From contig JACVTC010000125.1 of the NCBI GenBank assembly GCA_016946835.1, positions 272,001 through 336,000 of the forward strand: a stretch of DNA of 64,000 nucleotides. The letters run 5' to 3'. The notes beneath the pieces were generated by a model, which searched no databases, was not told where the DNA came from, and saw only the letters and a list, made by a program, of their open reading frames with translations. Of the stretch, positions 1 through 11,574 are shown one piece after another. Numbering within the stretch: the stretch's first letter is position 1; each line of letters starts with the position of its first letter. Source of the stretch: Neocallimastix lanati (nom. inval.) (taxonomy: Eukaryota; Neocallimastigomycota; Neocallimastigomycetes; Neocallimastigales; Neocallimastigaceae). Both the position numbers and the translations under genes were made by a program.

Positions 1-231
1 AAATGTTTTTAAAAATATAAATATTATTAATAATAATTCTTTTATTTAAAAGTTATTAAAAAAAAAATAATAATTATAATGATAAAATTATTAATTATAG
101 AGACGTATTTGAATATTTATTTAAACTATATAAATTTAATAAGCTTTATAAATTAAATTTTTGTATGACAGAATTCTGATTATTTCGTTTGGTTATTCCT
201 CATTTCTTAATTATTTATTATAAAATAATAT

Positions 232-1265
232 TTATATTATATTATTTAAATTAGTTAAACAATCAAACCATATATTAATAGTATTATTTCTATCACATTT
301 AGCATCAATTAACTTGGTTTCAATATTTTTGTAGCGTTCAATTAAGAAAATGATTTCATTAGCTTTATTTATTGTTCTTTTTTTATTTTCCAAATTTCTC
401 TTTTTTTTTCTTTGATAATCATAATATGGTAAATGTTCAAGTTCATTTAATTTATCTATTAATTCATAATAAGATGGTATTGTTGGAAATAAATTATTTA
501 AATAACTATTGAGTGATTCTGCAATTATAATATTATTGTTACATGTATTAGCAATTTTTTTTAATTTTTCAAATAATATTTTATATGTTTCTTGTTCTTT
601 ATTTTTTAATATTGCAAAAGAAGTAGTGTAAAAACAATCTAATTCTTTAGCGTAAGTTCTTTTAATAAATATTTGATAACTAAATTTAGGGGCAATAAAA
701 AATGTACCATCAACAAATATATCATCATTATATTCCCTAAATAATTTTACTCGAAAAGGGGATTGAAAAATTATTAAATTGGTATCTTTTGAATATCATA
801 AAATTTTCACCTCGCTTTGTTTTATAATATTTAGATTCATTAGGAATTTCAGTAAATGTTGTTACATTGGATGGTAGTTTTTTATTTAAATTTCTTGATA
901 TTTGGGATTTAATTGAATTATATTCTTGACATATAAATCTCATTTCTTTAGAAATTTTATTATATAGGAGTTTTATTTTTATACCAAAAGGAATTGAACT
1001 TTTTTCAATTCCATCTTTAATTTTATTATTCATTATAGATAGAGATACATCGTATTCTTTTTTAGGATGATTATGTGAATTATCATATTTTAAGATTTCT
1101 TTCTTATCATTTAAAATAATAAAAGATTTACATTTATTTCTGTACATAAACTTTGGAATTATTTTTTCTTATATATGAAAAATTAAATTTATATTTTTTA
1201 TTGATAATAATTTATTTTTTTCCTTTGTTAGACTCATTTACATCAATAATTAGATTTTCTTCCAT
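232..1265 (-). pseudogene. Degenerate FLYWCH zinc-finger / MULE-transposase-domain gene
   Basis: An ATG at 1265 opens a short frame (MEENLIIDVNE...). It is followed, after frame changes, by a FLYWCH-like segment (NKKYKFNFSYIRKN, then RNKCKSFIIL and the SHNHP histidines) in the frame 1147-737. A further shift near 760 leads to DDIFVDGTFFIAPKFSYQIF and ETYKILFEKL, which resemble the start of a MULE-type DDE transposase domain with the first catalytic Asp in FVDGTF. The rest of the DDE core is missing: the next residues are a charged helical tail ending at a stop at 232-234. At least two frameshifts and an internal deletion make this a pseudogene. Such FLYWCH/MULE proteins are common domesticated or mobile genes in fungi with expanded genomes. 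No terminal inverted repeats were seen. The domain call rests on motif recognition only. Confidence 0.6.
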
Positions 1266-1425
1266 TTCTATATTTTTATAAATATTTTTTAATTATATAA
1301 TTAAAATTATTATATTAATTATCCAATATTATTCTTAGTACTAATTTTGAAAAATTAGTTTTTCAATTATTTGTAAAAAAAATAAATAATTAAAGAATGC
1401 AATAATATAGATACAAGTATATAGA

Positions 1426-2110
1426 ATAGAATAAAATAAAATAAAATAAAATAAAATAAAATAAAATAAAATAAAATAAAATAAAATAAAATAAAATAAA
1501 ATAAAATAAAATAAAATAAAATAAAATAAAATAAAATAAAATAAAATAAAATAAAATAAAATAAAATAAAATAAAATAAAATAAAATAAAATAAAATAAA
1601 ATAATAAATAAATAAAATAAAATAAAATATATAGTTGAAATATAAATATGAAGTACAGATTGAATAAAATAAAATAAAATAAAATAAAATAAAATAAAAT
1701 AAAATAAAATAAAATAAAATAAAATAAAATAAAATAAAATAAAATAAAATAAAATAAAATAAAATAAAATAAAATAAAATAAAATAAAATAAAATAAAAT
1801 AAAATAAAATAAAATATATAGTTGAAATATAAATATGAAGTACAGATTGAATAAAATAAAATAAAATAAAATAAAATAAAATAAAATAAAATAAAATAAA
1901 ATAAAATAAAATAAAATAAAATAAAATAAAATAAAATAAAATAAAATAAAATAAAATAAAATAAAATAAAATAAAATAAAATAAAATAAAATAAAATAAA
2001 ATAAAATAAAATAAAATAAAATAAAATAAAATAAAATAAAATAAAATAAAATAAAATAAATAGTAGAATATAAATATAAGTACAGATTGAATAAAATAAA
2101 TTAAAATAAA
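1426..2110. repeat. AAAAT pentanucleotide satellite with punctuating spacer units
   Basis: Three long (AAAAT)n blocks (about 1426-1628, 1663-1814, 1851-2060) are separated by near-identical spacers of about 35 bp at 1629-1662, 1815-1850 and 2061-2091. The spacers contain the words GAAATATAAATATGAAG and TACAGATTG. This is therefore a higher-order repeat, not a plain microsatellite. No coding potential. Confidence 0.9.
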
Positions 2111-2360
2111 TATCTAATTCTATTTTTTATTATAGAATATTACAGATCAATGTTTTAGAAATGAAAATTTTTTACATTTTTAATATATTCAATTAATAAT
2201 GTAATTTAATATATAAAACAATATTATTGATTGTTAATAATCTCATTAAATATAAATGATTTTTTTGCTTTCTAACATATATAATTAAATAAAACATTTT
2301 ATTTTTAAAAATAAATTGTCTTTAATAATCTTTAATAAAAAATAATGATAAATTTTTATG

Positions 2361-2466
2361 TTATTTTATTTTATTCATCTGTACTTATATTTATATTCTA
2401 CTATTTATTTTATTTTATTCAATCTGTACTTATATTTATATTCTACTATTTATTTTATTTTATATA
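2361..2466. repeat. Inverted copies of the satellite spacer
   Basis: Two tandem units read CTGTACTTATATTTATATTC followed by TACTATTTATTTTATTTTAT. They are the reverse complement of the punctuating spacer plus AAAAT block at 1426-2110, in particular of the 2061-2091 version. The satellite and these copies form an inverted repeat about 270 bp apart. A short reading frame over this stretch is low-complexity (F, Y, L, I) and is not a gene. Confidence 0.75.
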
Positions 2467-2730
2467 TTTATTACATTCTTTATTTATTTATTTATTTGTT
2501 TTTTATTTATTTATACATTTATTTTTTTTACATATAATTGTATTAAAATTTTTTATGGCGTTAACAAAAAATTTTATAAGCCATTAAAAATAAATGGCGT
2601 ATTGAATTTTATATTATAAAAATTGGCAAATGCATCAAATTCATTTTTTATTAAACATGTAAAATAAAATAATTAAAATTGATTAATGTAAACAATATAA
2701 ATAATAATTGATCAATGTTTTATTAATTAA

Positions 2731-3380
2731 AGTTATTAATAATAAATGGATATATCTTTTTGAAATAAATAATTTCTATTTCATTATGTAAAACTAATGA
2801 ATTTTTTATTAATAATAAATGGATATCTTTTGTAAATAAATAATTTCTTTTATTATTTAATACTAATGAATTTTTTATTAATAATAAATGGATATCTTTT
2901 GTAAATAAATAATTTCTATTTTATTATTAAATACTAATGAATTTTTTATTAATAATAAATGGATATCTTTTGTAAATAAATAATTTCTTTTATTATTTAA
3001 TACTAATGAATTTTTTATTAATAATAAATGGATATCTTTTGTAAATAAATAATTTCTATTTTATTATTAAATACTAATGAATTTTTTAATAATAATAAAT
3101 GGATATCTTTTGTAAATAAATAATTTCTATTTTATTATTAAATATTAATGAATTTTTTATTAATAATAAATGGATATCTTTTGTAAATAAATAAATAGTT
3201 TCTATTTTATTATTTAATACTATGTTATTAAATTTATTATTAATAATAAATGGATATCTTTTGTAAATAAATAATTTCTATTTTATTATTTAATATTATA
3301 TTATAAATTTATTATTAATAATAAATGAATATCTTTATTAAATAAATAATTCCTATTTTATTATTTAATATTATGCTATA
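2731..3380. repeat. Minisatellite, ~60-bp unit, about ten copies
   Basis: Imperfect tandem units share the core words TTATTAATAATAAATGGATA, TCTTTTGTAAATAAATAATT and ACTAATGAATTT. Unit length varies by a few bases because of T-run and ATTA slippage. Non-coding. Confidence 0.85.
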
Positions 3381-3453
3381 AATATATTAATTGTTAATTG
3401 CTTATATCTGTTACCAACAAAATAAAAATAAATTAGGTTAATACTTAGTTTGA

Positions 3454-3582
3454 TAATGGTAAATAAATAAATAGTAATTAAATAAACCAATAATAGTAAA
3501 TAAATAAATAAATAGTAATTAAATAAACCAATAATAGTAAATAAATAAATAAATAAATAGTAATTAAATAAACCAATAAAAG
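3454..3582. repeat. Short tandem repeat with stepwise AAAT expansion
   Basis: Three consecutive units contain TAGTAATTAAATAAACCAAT. The (AAAT) run in front of the TAG grows by one or two copies from unit to unit. Non-coding. Confidence 0.7.
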
Positions 3583-4044
3583 TTTAAAAAAACAAGTTTA
3601 AACTATATATATGAGTATTTAATCATAATGAAAGTAAAAAGATAACTTAAAATAGCATGATAAATTTGTATAATTTATTTATTGATTTATAATCTTTTTA
3701 TTTAATATTTTTTAATTTTGATAATGAATATAATAAGGTACTATCAGTGTTGGAATTTTATATTTATTTTAATATTGATGAAGAATTTATTATGCTAATT
3801 ATTATTGATATTTTTTTAGTATTTTTTTTTTATTTAATATTTATATATTATATTCTTTTTGTTCATATATTAAATATATTAAATAATTAATAAACATTAT
3901 AAAATTACTATAGAAAAAGCTAATCTTTGATTAATTATATAAAAATTGATGTATTATTAATGATATTCTTCCTTTACTTCTTCTTGCGATTTCTTTATAC
4001 ATTTCTCACCTATTATATTATTAAAAATCATAAAAAAAAAATAA

Positions 4045-4099
<55 letters not shown>

Positions 4100-5049
4100 A
4101 TGTAATAGATTAATTCATTATTAAATGAGATAAACCAATAATTGATTAAATTCTCCCAATAAAGAATGCATGCTAAAGTAGAGAAGCGTTTTTTTAAAAT
4201 TAAATTTAAAATTTTTAATATATTTTTACATATAAGTTTTTAAATTTTTAATTTATTATTACATTTAAAATTTTAATTTTTAAATAAAATTTTGCGAATT
4301 ATAATTTACATTAGTAATGACATCCTTTGGAATAAAAGTAAAGTATATAATTCTTAATATATTCAATTTAGAAAAAGAAAAAAGAAAGTTTATTATAAAA
4401 ATGAAGAATTATGAAAAATAAAAATTGGGACTTGGGGATTAAGTATCATCATAATATTATTATTTAATAGTTAAAAAAAATATATATTTTATTTTATATA
4501 TCTATATTATGTATTAATCTTTAGTATAGCCAAATTAATACTATTATTAAATAAATAGTAAAAAGAAATATCAAATATATATATAAAAGAAGTATGATAG
4601 TTCATTCTTTTATTAAATTCATATTATACTTGCTTTATAAAAAATTTAACAAATTTAAATAAAAATTTTTTTTTCTTTTTTTTTATATAAATCATACTAT
4701 ATTCTATTTTTTTTAAACAAATCTTTTATTTATTAATATACCTTTTCATTCTATTATTTTTTTCTTTAATTCATGTGATACAAGACTTATTAAAATCTTA
4801 AAGCATCATAAATAATAAAATATATATATTTAATGATATTATAAAATCATATCAATTATTTTAAAGATTATATATATTTATTTATATTTATACATATGTT
4901 TTGAGGCTATATATATATATATATAAATTTATGTATAATATAAAAGATTTGAGAACATTTCATTTCTAAGATAAATATAATAAATTTTATTAATAATAAT
5001 AATTTATTACTAATATCATTATTATTATTTTATTTATAATAAAATATAT
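3583..5049. other. AT-rich intergenic sequence
   Basis: No reading frame, RNA gene or LTR was recognised. The only structure seen is an (AAAT)n run at about 4037-4102 and scattered (TA)n tracts. Confidence 0.6.
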
Positions 5050-5456
5050 ATATATATTAAATAATGGAGTTTCACTATACCATTATTTTTATTTGCATCT
5101 GTTCCATGTTCAAATAAATATTTTATAACTTTTTTCCATTTTTACAGGCATTAAATAATGGTGTTTCATGTGATTCATTTTCTTTATTTACATTTGCCCT
5201 ATATCTAATTAAAAATTTAATATTTATAATATTATTGTTACCATTAAAACATTCATTAAATAAATATTTAAATATTTAGTATCAATTTTTTTTTTGTGAA
5301 TTCATTGATTTATATTGTATAGATATTGCTTTTTTATTTTCATAATATAATAATAAATAAAAAATAAATTCATTATCATAAAATTTTAAATTATCAAAAA
5401 TAGAATCAAGTAAAATAACCTATTCATTTTATATTAATTTTTTTAATAAGATTTGA
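5050..5456 (-). pseudogene. Degenerate ankyrin-repeat gene fragment
   Basis: The minus strand encodes, in broken frames, pieces typical of ankyrin repeats: RANVNKENESHETPLFNACK (about 5230-5150), then after a frameshift VIKYLFEHGTDANKNNG. An upstream segment, LLDSIFDNLKFYDNEFIFYL, resembles the N-terminal region I associate with ankyrin proteins of anaerobic gut fungi. Stops and frameshifts separate the pieces and no complete ORF remains. The TPLF/H-G-A-(D/N)-N pattern supports the family. The idea that it was once a multi-repeat host gene is inference. It is also the best sequence hint to the host lineage. Confidence 0.6.
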
Positions 5457-5610
5457 AGAAATATTAATATATTTTGTACAACTTTTTTATTATAAAATGA
5501 AGACGTTAAGAAGTAAGCAATAAGTACCTTTTATTAATTTTTATTTTATTTTTATTTTGCTAATATCTTCATTATCTATAGTAGACACGTAAGAATAAGT
5601 ATTATTCTTT

Positions 5611-5656
<46 letters not shown>

Positions 5657-8600
5657 CTCTCTCTTTATTATATATTTAGGAATGTATTACATAATTAGTT
5701 TCTTAACATTATAAAGTGAGTCAGTCACTTGAAGTCTTTCTAAATTGAATAATAACAATAGGATTTTTAGAAATTTAAAATTTAATGAAAATCGAATCCA
5801 TAAATCAATTTTATAGAAGCAATTAATTGCGAATCTTAATTTTATTTATTTATTTATTTATTTATTTATTCATTCATTCATTAATTACATTAATATTTAT
5901 TTATTTATTTATTCATTCATTAATTACTTTAATATTTATTTATTTATTTATTTATTTTTTTTTTTAAAAAAGAAAAAACAATTAATAAAAAATATATATA
6001 TATATTATGTCATATTTATATACTTAGCTTTTGAAAGTTCTTAAATTTTCAAGTTTTAAATATTTTGGCTAATTTAAATAATATAAATATTTAAAAACAT
6101 TGCAATTCTTAATTAAGAACTCATTTCTTAATTTTACCAAAATTACTAAAATATAATATTAATTTAGTATGTTTACTATAATGTATTTTAATTTCAACAT
6201 GAATATATAGATAATTTAGGTTTACTTCTCTTAGATTATATATACTATATTATTTATAATTTTATTGAACTATAAATATATTTAGGACAATATGTAGTAA
6301 ATTAATATAAATTATTTTATTTCATAATATTTATGTAATTAAATAATTTTTATATAACAATTTATATTTATAGATATTAATAATCAAATAAACTTCCACT
6401 TGTATTTTTAAATTGTTACATATTGTTACATAATGATAAATATACTTGTAAATATAACATTGTTTATATTGTATATATTTTTATTTATTGAAATCTAATT
6501 ATATATTTAATACGCATAATGATTATTGAAATATTTTAAAATTAACAATAGAAAATCAATATTAAAACAGTGGAAAATTAATATTAAATTAAAATTATAA
6601 TTAAAATTTAAACTTTAATAAATAGTTAATTATTTAAATAAATTGTATATTATTTATTGAATATAATTCTAATAAGTGAAATGATATATATAATATCTAA
6701 TTCCAAAATGTAAAAGCAAGTTTAATTTCGTTGTAAATTAATTATGCAGAATATTAAGCTTTAACTTGATAAAAATAATAATATAATTAACCACTAATTT
6801 TAATGTTTGATAATACATAGAATAGATAAAGTCTTAATTGATAATATAGTTCAAGAACAGATGGATATAAACCTTGGATTAATTATAAAATATGGTAACA
6901 GTTAAGTGTTAAAGGTTTGATTTAATATTTACATTAACACAAAAATATGTTTCATTGTTTAGTTATGTTGGAAATGATATAATTGGAGCATTGTGGAAAT
7001 TGCGATCCAAATATTATTTTCAATTATATTTAGAGCAATAATTGAAGAAATCATAAAAAAAAAAAAAAAAAGAAAAATACTTTTGAAAAACATGTCTATT
7101 GACTAAAATGAACTCTTTATTCTTATCCTATTAAAAAATCTATTAATAAAATATTTAAATTATATATATATAATGTTATATTTATAAATTAACAAAATAT
7201 AAAATATATTTAACATAAAATATTATCAATTTGAAAATAGTTTAATATTACTTCCTTATTAAAAAAATATTTAATAAAATATATATATATTTGAAAGATT
7301 TACAAGAACCAACTTATATAAAACTGAAAGAATTAAACTCATTTAATCTACTGAATAATTCAAAACTTTAATTATTATTATAAAACTAGGTACTTTCGTA
7401 TCATCTTTATGGAAGCCAAATGGAATTAAAACATCCACTCTGCTATATGAAATTTTGTAACTATAGTTGAATATATATACTGAAAATATCTATTATTTGA
7501 AAAATTAAATTTTAATATTAAAATAATAAAGAAAAAAAAATATTAACTATATATTATAAAACTATAATAAAATTTATATGTTTAATATTTACAATTAAAA
7601 TAATTATCTATATTTTCATTTAATGATACATTATAATTTCAATTAGAAGTAATAAATAAAAACAAAGACTTAAAGATTAAACTAAGAGAAATCTATTTAA
7701 TTTAAATAGTGTAGAAATTTTTTTGTATACATAAAAAGTATAAATATACTAATTCTCTTTTTTATTTTATCCTCTCTTTTTTATTTTTTTTGTAATTGTT
7801 TTCCATTGTTATTTTTTGTTTAAAGTTAAAAAAAAAAAGAATATTATGTATACATTAATTTATTTTTTTTTTTTGTATGTATGTGTGTATGTGTAATTCA
7901 TACATTAATATTTTTAAATAATAATAATTGTCATAATATATATATATATATATAATTATTTTTATTTAATATTATTATTAATTACTTTAAAGAAATTAGT
8001 TCTTTTAATATCCTATTTTGTTATTGTTAACATTTGTTATTATTAATACTTTCAATTGGTCATTAATAATTAATATCAAAGTTTTTTTTTTTTTTTTTTT
8101 AGTTGTTATTATTACTATCATTATAGATGTTTTACTTTTAAAAATATAAAAAGAAGGTTTAAAAATTTTTTCCTTATATATATATATTTAATTATTTTAA
8201 TTATATTATTATTATATCTATTTTTATGATTATTTCCAAAACGTTTAAATATATATTCAATATTTAAAAATTTTTTGATTTTCCTTTTATTGTTGATAAT
8301 TACACAATTATGTTGTACTGATTTATTTTGAATAAAATAAATGATAGTTTTATTACTGTACAAATTCTAAGTAAAATAGATATTAAATATAATTTTTATG
8401 AATATTTTTTTTAATATAATAAATTGTTAAATTTTTATTTAATAAAAAAAAAAAAAAAAAAAACTGTAATATTTTATAATTATATTAAAAACTTGTAATA
8501 TAAAAATTTTTACAATTTTTATATTAATTTTATTATTATTTATAAAATATTAGAAAAATATATATATATATAATTAAAAGAAAGTAGAGAAAAAAAATTA

Positions 8601-8661
8601 AAAGTCAGGAAAGAATATACAAATAAAAATACAGTTATTTGAAGTATTAATATTAAAATAA

Positions 8662-8723
<62 letters not shown>

Positions 8724-9132
8724 ATCAATAATTCTCAATTTTTTAGTTACTTTTGATATTACTACATTTTTATATATTATATATATATATATATTTACTA
8801 TTACTTTGGATTAATAATTATTTTATTAATGTATATATATAATATTTTTTTTTTTTTTTTATTTTATTTTTTATTTTTTTTTTAAAAAAAAAAATACTTA
8901 TTATATTTATTTATATATACTTATATATAGAAATTATTTAATTTTTATATTTGAAAGTATAATTAAAACAAAACTATAAAAATAAACAATAGTATAAAAT
9001 TAATAAAATTAATATAAATAGCAATAAAGGTAACCAATTTTACAACAAGTGCTACACTTTACAAATATGACTTGATAAAAATAAAACCACATAATATATT
9101 AGTATAATATAAGTATTACAACAGAAAAATCA
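5457..9132. other. AT-rich intergenic sequence with homopolymer tracts
   Basis: No convincing gene. It contains (TTTA)n/(ATTC)n runs (about 5838-5960), (TA)n tracts and long T runs (about 5612-5642, 8082-8100, and 55 nt at 8664-8718). An 80-residue frame at 8121-8363 is I/K/N-rich low-complexity sequence and is not supported. Confidence 0.6.
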
Positions 9133-9136
9133 AAAT
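9133..9136 (-). terminator. Pol III terminator of tRNA-iMet
   Basis: On the transcribed minus strand a TTTT run lies four nucleotides after the mature tRNA 3' end. This is the standard RNA polymerase III termination signal. Confidence 0.7.
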
Positions 9137-9140
9137 TATT

Positions 9141-9212
9141 TAGCAGCGGTATGTTTCGATCATACGACCTGTGGGTTATGAGCCCACCACGCTTCCACTG
9201 CGCTACGCTGCT
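9141..9212 (-). tRNA. tRNA-iMet(CAT): Initiator tRNA-Met (anticodon CAT)
   Basis: The 72-nt minus-strand sequence folds as a full cloverleaf: acceptor AGCAGCG/CGCTGCT with discriminator A, anticodon arm GTGGG-CTCATAA-CCCAC, and T arm GTATG-ATCGAAA-CATAC. The eukaryotic initiator hallmarks are visible: an A1:U72 pair, three G:C pairs next to the anticodon loop, and a T loop starting with A (AUCGAAA) instead of T-psi. No intron is present. A stack of LTR retrotransposons begins 14 nt upstream of nucleotide 1. Nothing mobile was recognised on its 3' side. Confidence 0.97.
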
Positions 9213-9222
9213 CCCTATTAAA

Positions 9223-9226
9223 AATT
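9223..9226. repeat. Target-site duplication of element 1 (left)
   Basis: aatt immediately left of the 5' LTR, matched by aatt at 17500-17503 after the 3' LTR. Confidence 0.85.
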
Positions 9227-10197
9227 TGATAAAGAATGCCCAAATAATGTTCTTTTGGTTATGCATCTTAAATGATTCATTTAACCCTTAAACAAATTAT
9301 TTGATTCTTTATTCTTTTGGAACTTTCTATATTCTAATAAATTAATCTATATTCCTAATTAGTACAAATTAAATTATACTATTTAAAAAAGTATATTTAA
9401 AATTAATTCCTTATCTATGCTACCTTTATTATTCTTATCTATATTTTATTATTATTAAAATCCTTATCAATATTATATAGTTTATTTTATCAATTTTCTT
9501 TATAGTTTATCAAAATCTTATCAATATTTCTTTTATTAATATTAAACTTATCAATATCAATTATTTCTTTGGAAAATTCCAAATTAAAAAAATTGTATTA
9601 ATGATTACTAATAAAAGATTAAACATAAAAGGAAATAATTATATTATTATTATATGTTTTATTATAAATATTATATTATAAATTTGATGAAATGATTATA
9701 ATTTTTATATTAATAATTTAAATAATATTATTTTTCTAAACTTAGTAAAATTAAACTTTAGGATTAAATAAATATTACTAAACCACAGAATTAACTTCTG
9801 TAAAATAAAAAAAATTTGTCTTTTAAAATATATAATTAAGTAGATTAGTAATAAATAATTAGTAATAGATTAATATATAAGTATTATTTATTATAAGTTA
9901 AATAATAATTATATTAATAATAAAAAATTAATATAAAATATTTAATAATTAATTTTTATTATACAAAGAAATGGCTTTACCATTTCTATTATTTTAAGAA
10001 AAAAAAAATATAAATAACAGTAAAAAAAATTGTATTTTTTATATTGTAAATTAATATTGTAATTTTTAAATAAAATTTTAATAAAGGATTTATAAAACAA
10101 AAATTTATTTTGTTTATTAATTTTCTTGTTTGTTTATTTTTTTTTGTTGTTTATATTAATACTTATTTTTATTTTTCCCTCTCTCCGAACCTTAACA
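9227..10197 (+). repeat. Element 1 5' LTR
   Basis: Starts TGATAAAG and ends CCTTAACA; the TG...CA ends are standard. A TATAAATA box lies at 10009-10016. A GAAATGG-N5-CCATTTC palindrome (9968-9986) sits 22 nt upstream of it. The LTR appears identical to the 3' copy. Confidence 0.93.
9968..9986 (+). promoter_or_regulatory. Palindrome upstream of LTR TATA box
   Basis: GAAATGG-cttta-CCATTTC lies just upstream of the TATAAATA at 10009. The same palindrome with a different spacer occurs upstream of TATA in the solo LTR at 43522-44445 and in the element 1 3' LTR (17270-17288). It is a candidate operator or RNA hairpin; function unknown. Confidence 0.45.
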
Positions 10198-10204
10198 TAA
10201 AATT

Positions 10205-10221
10205 TGGTGGAGATATCGGGG
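10205..10221 (+). other. Element 1 primer-binding site
   Basis: TGGTGGAGATATCGGGG begins 7 nt after the LTR. It starts with TGG, the complement of a tRNA CCA end, so it should pair with a tRNA ending CCCCGATATCTCCACCA. The tRNA identity was not assigned. It is not the adjacent initiator tRNA, whose PBS would begin TGGTAGCAGCG. Confidence 0.8.
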
Positions 10222-11153
10222 AGAATAAAATTAAAAATAAGATAATATAAATAATATTAAAATAAATATATTTTTCTTAAAAAAACAATTTTTTTTATAT
10301 TTCGAAGTGTTAGATAATTTATATTATCCGTGAAGCTTCGAATAAATTTTAAATTTTATCTTTTTTTTATTTTTCTTGGGCATTGGAGTTAGTACGATTT
10401 AGAAGCGTACTTATCTCAGAACTCAAGAAGTAGAGGGTTTTCGGGTTAATTACTCTTAAGAATTAATTGTAGTGACAATTATTCTTAAGCTCTGGTCGTT
10501 CTGTTTAATAGTAAGCAGAAGCGCCTGGTGTAAGCACCACATGAAGCCGTAATAGGCGAGCTGGGTTGACTTACATACTACCACTCTACGTTCTGTTTTA
10601 AGTACGGAAAATTTCCGGAAATGCCGTTGTTCAAGAAATAATTAATTAATGATAAAATTTAATTTTTTTTTAAGTATTTTATAATTTAAATTTTAACTTT
10701 TTTTTAGAGTAATAAATAAAAAAAAAAAAAATTTTTTTTTTATAATACAAATAATAATATTAATAATATTTTTATTCTAATAAATATCCAAAAATTTTAA
10801 ATAGAATTGAAAAAGAACATTTGAGGAAGCTACTTTGTTTAATTTAATATTGATAATTGAAATATTCTTTTCTTATCAAGATTGAATTAAACAAGTTATA
10901 TTCAGCATAAACAAGCCTTACTAGCTGTCAAGAGGGGGATAGTAGGGGTAATATTAAGATCCTGAAGCGTGTGACGGAACATAGATCACGTGAATAAGGT
11001 GACGGAATGAATATTATCGGACGAAAGACCCATAAGCTAGTAGTTTATAATATAACTTGGTCGGTAATTCAACTTGATAATAACAATATTAAATTAATTT
11101 TTTTTATAAAAATAAGCTTCTAAATAAAAAAAAATAAATTTAAGTAAATTCAA

Positions 11154-11198
<45 letters not shown>

Positions 11199-11574
11199 CT
11201 GTTGAGTGGGTCGAAGAGGAATTCGAGCTCAACTAGTAAATTATTAATATATTTTCATCGTTAAGTGGGTCGAAGGGGAATTCGAGCTTAACTATTCTAC
11301 GAATTGATATATTTGGTGGTCAAGTTGACGCTAGTTTATATCTTAAATTTATTTGGTTGTTGAATCCATTGTTTACTACTTATTCAAAATAATTAAATTG
11401 ATAACTTTTGGCTAATTTATTATAAAAAAATAAAACTCTACTACTCAAGAAAAATACATTGAGGTTATTAATCAAATCTTTATTACCTGGTAACACAAAA
11501 ATATTTTTTTAATATAACTATTAACCTTGTATACTCTACTTGATTCATTACTACTTCTTTCAATAAATTCAAAC
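10222..11574 (+). promoter_or_regulatory. Element 1 long structured 5' leader
   Basis: About 1.35 kb between PBS and gag with islands far richer in G+C than the surroundings (about 10370-10640, 10910-11070, 11196-11340). Visible hairpins include CTTAAGAATTAATTGT/ACAATTATTCTTAAG (10455-10489) and a CGCCT...AGGCG stem enclosing GGTG/CACC (about 10522-10556). A G-rich motif (AGAGGGGGATAGTAGGGG, about 10930-10947) resembles one in the element 2 leader. No ORF is supported. Packaging, dimerisation or cap-independent initiation are possible roles, not shown. Confidence 0.6.
11201..11292 (+). ncRNA. Twin 33-nt hairpins in element 1 leader
   Basis: Two copies of one hairpin lie at 11201-11233 and 11260-11292. 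The outer stems are GTTGAG/CTCAAC and GTTAAG/CTTAAC, a G-C to A-T pair change on both sides. The inner stem TCGAA/TTCGA is identical, and the loops are GAGGAA and GGGGAA. The paired change suggests selection on RNA structure. They lie about 280 nt before the gag start. Confidence 0.65.

Noticed and set aside
2731-3380. CRISPR array
   Set aside because: Tandem units are contiguous and diverged with no unique spacers, and the genome is eukaryotic.
8121-8363. 80-residue minus-strand ORF
   Set aside because: I/K/N/F low-complexity composition expected by chance in such AT-rich DNA; no motif.
10900-11070. Hammerhead or HDV-like ribozyme in the element 1 leader
   Set aside because: GGACGAAAGAC looked suggestive, but the CUGAUGA core or a nested double pseudoknot could not be found.
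11527-11574. N-terminal extension of element 1 Gag
   Set aside because: The longer frame begins with TTG; the ATG at 11575 has a good context and fits the start of element 2 Gag better.
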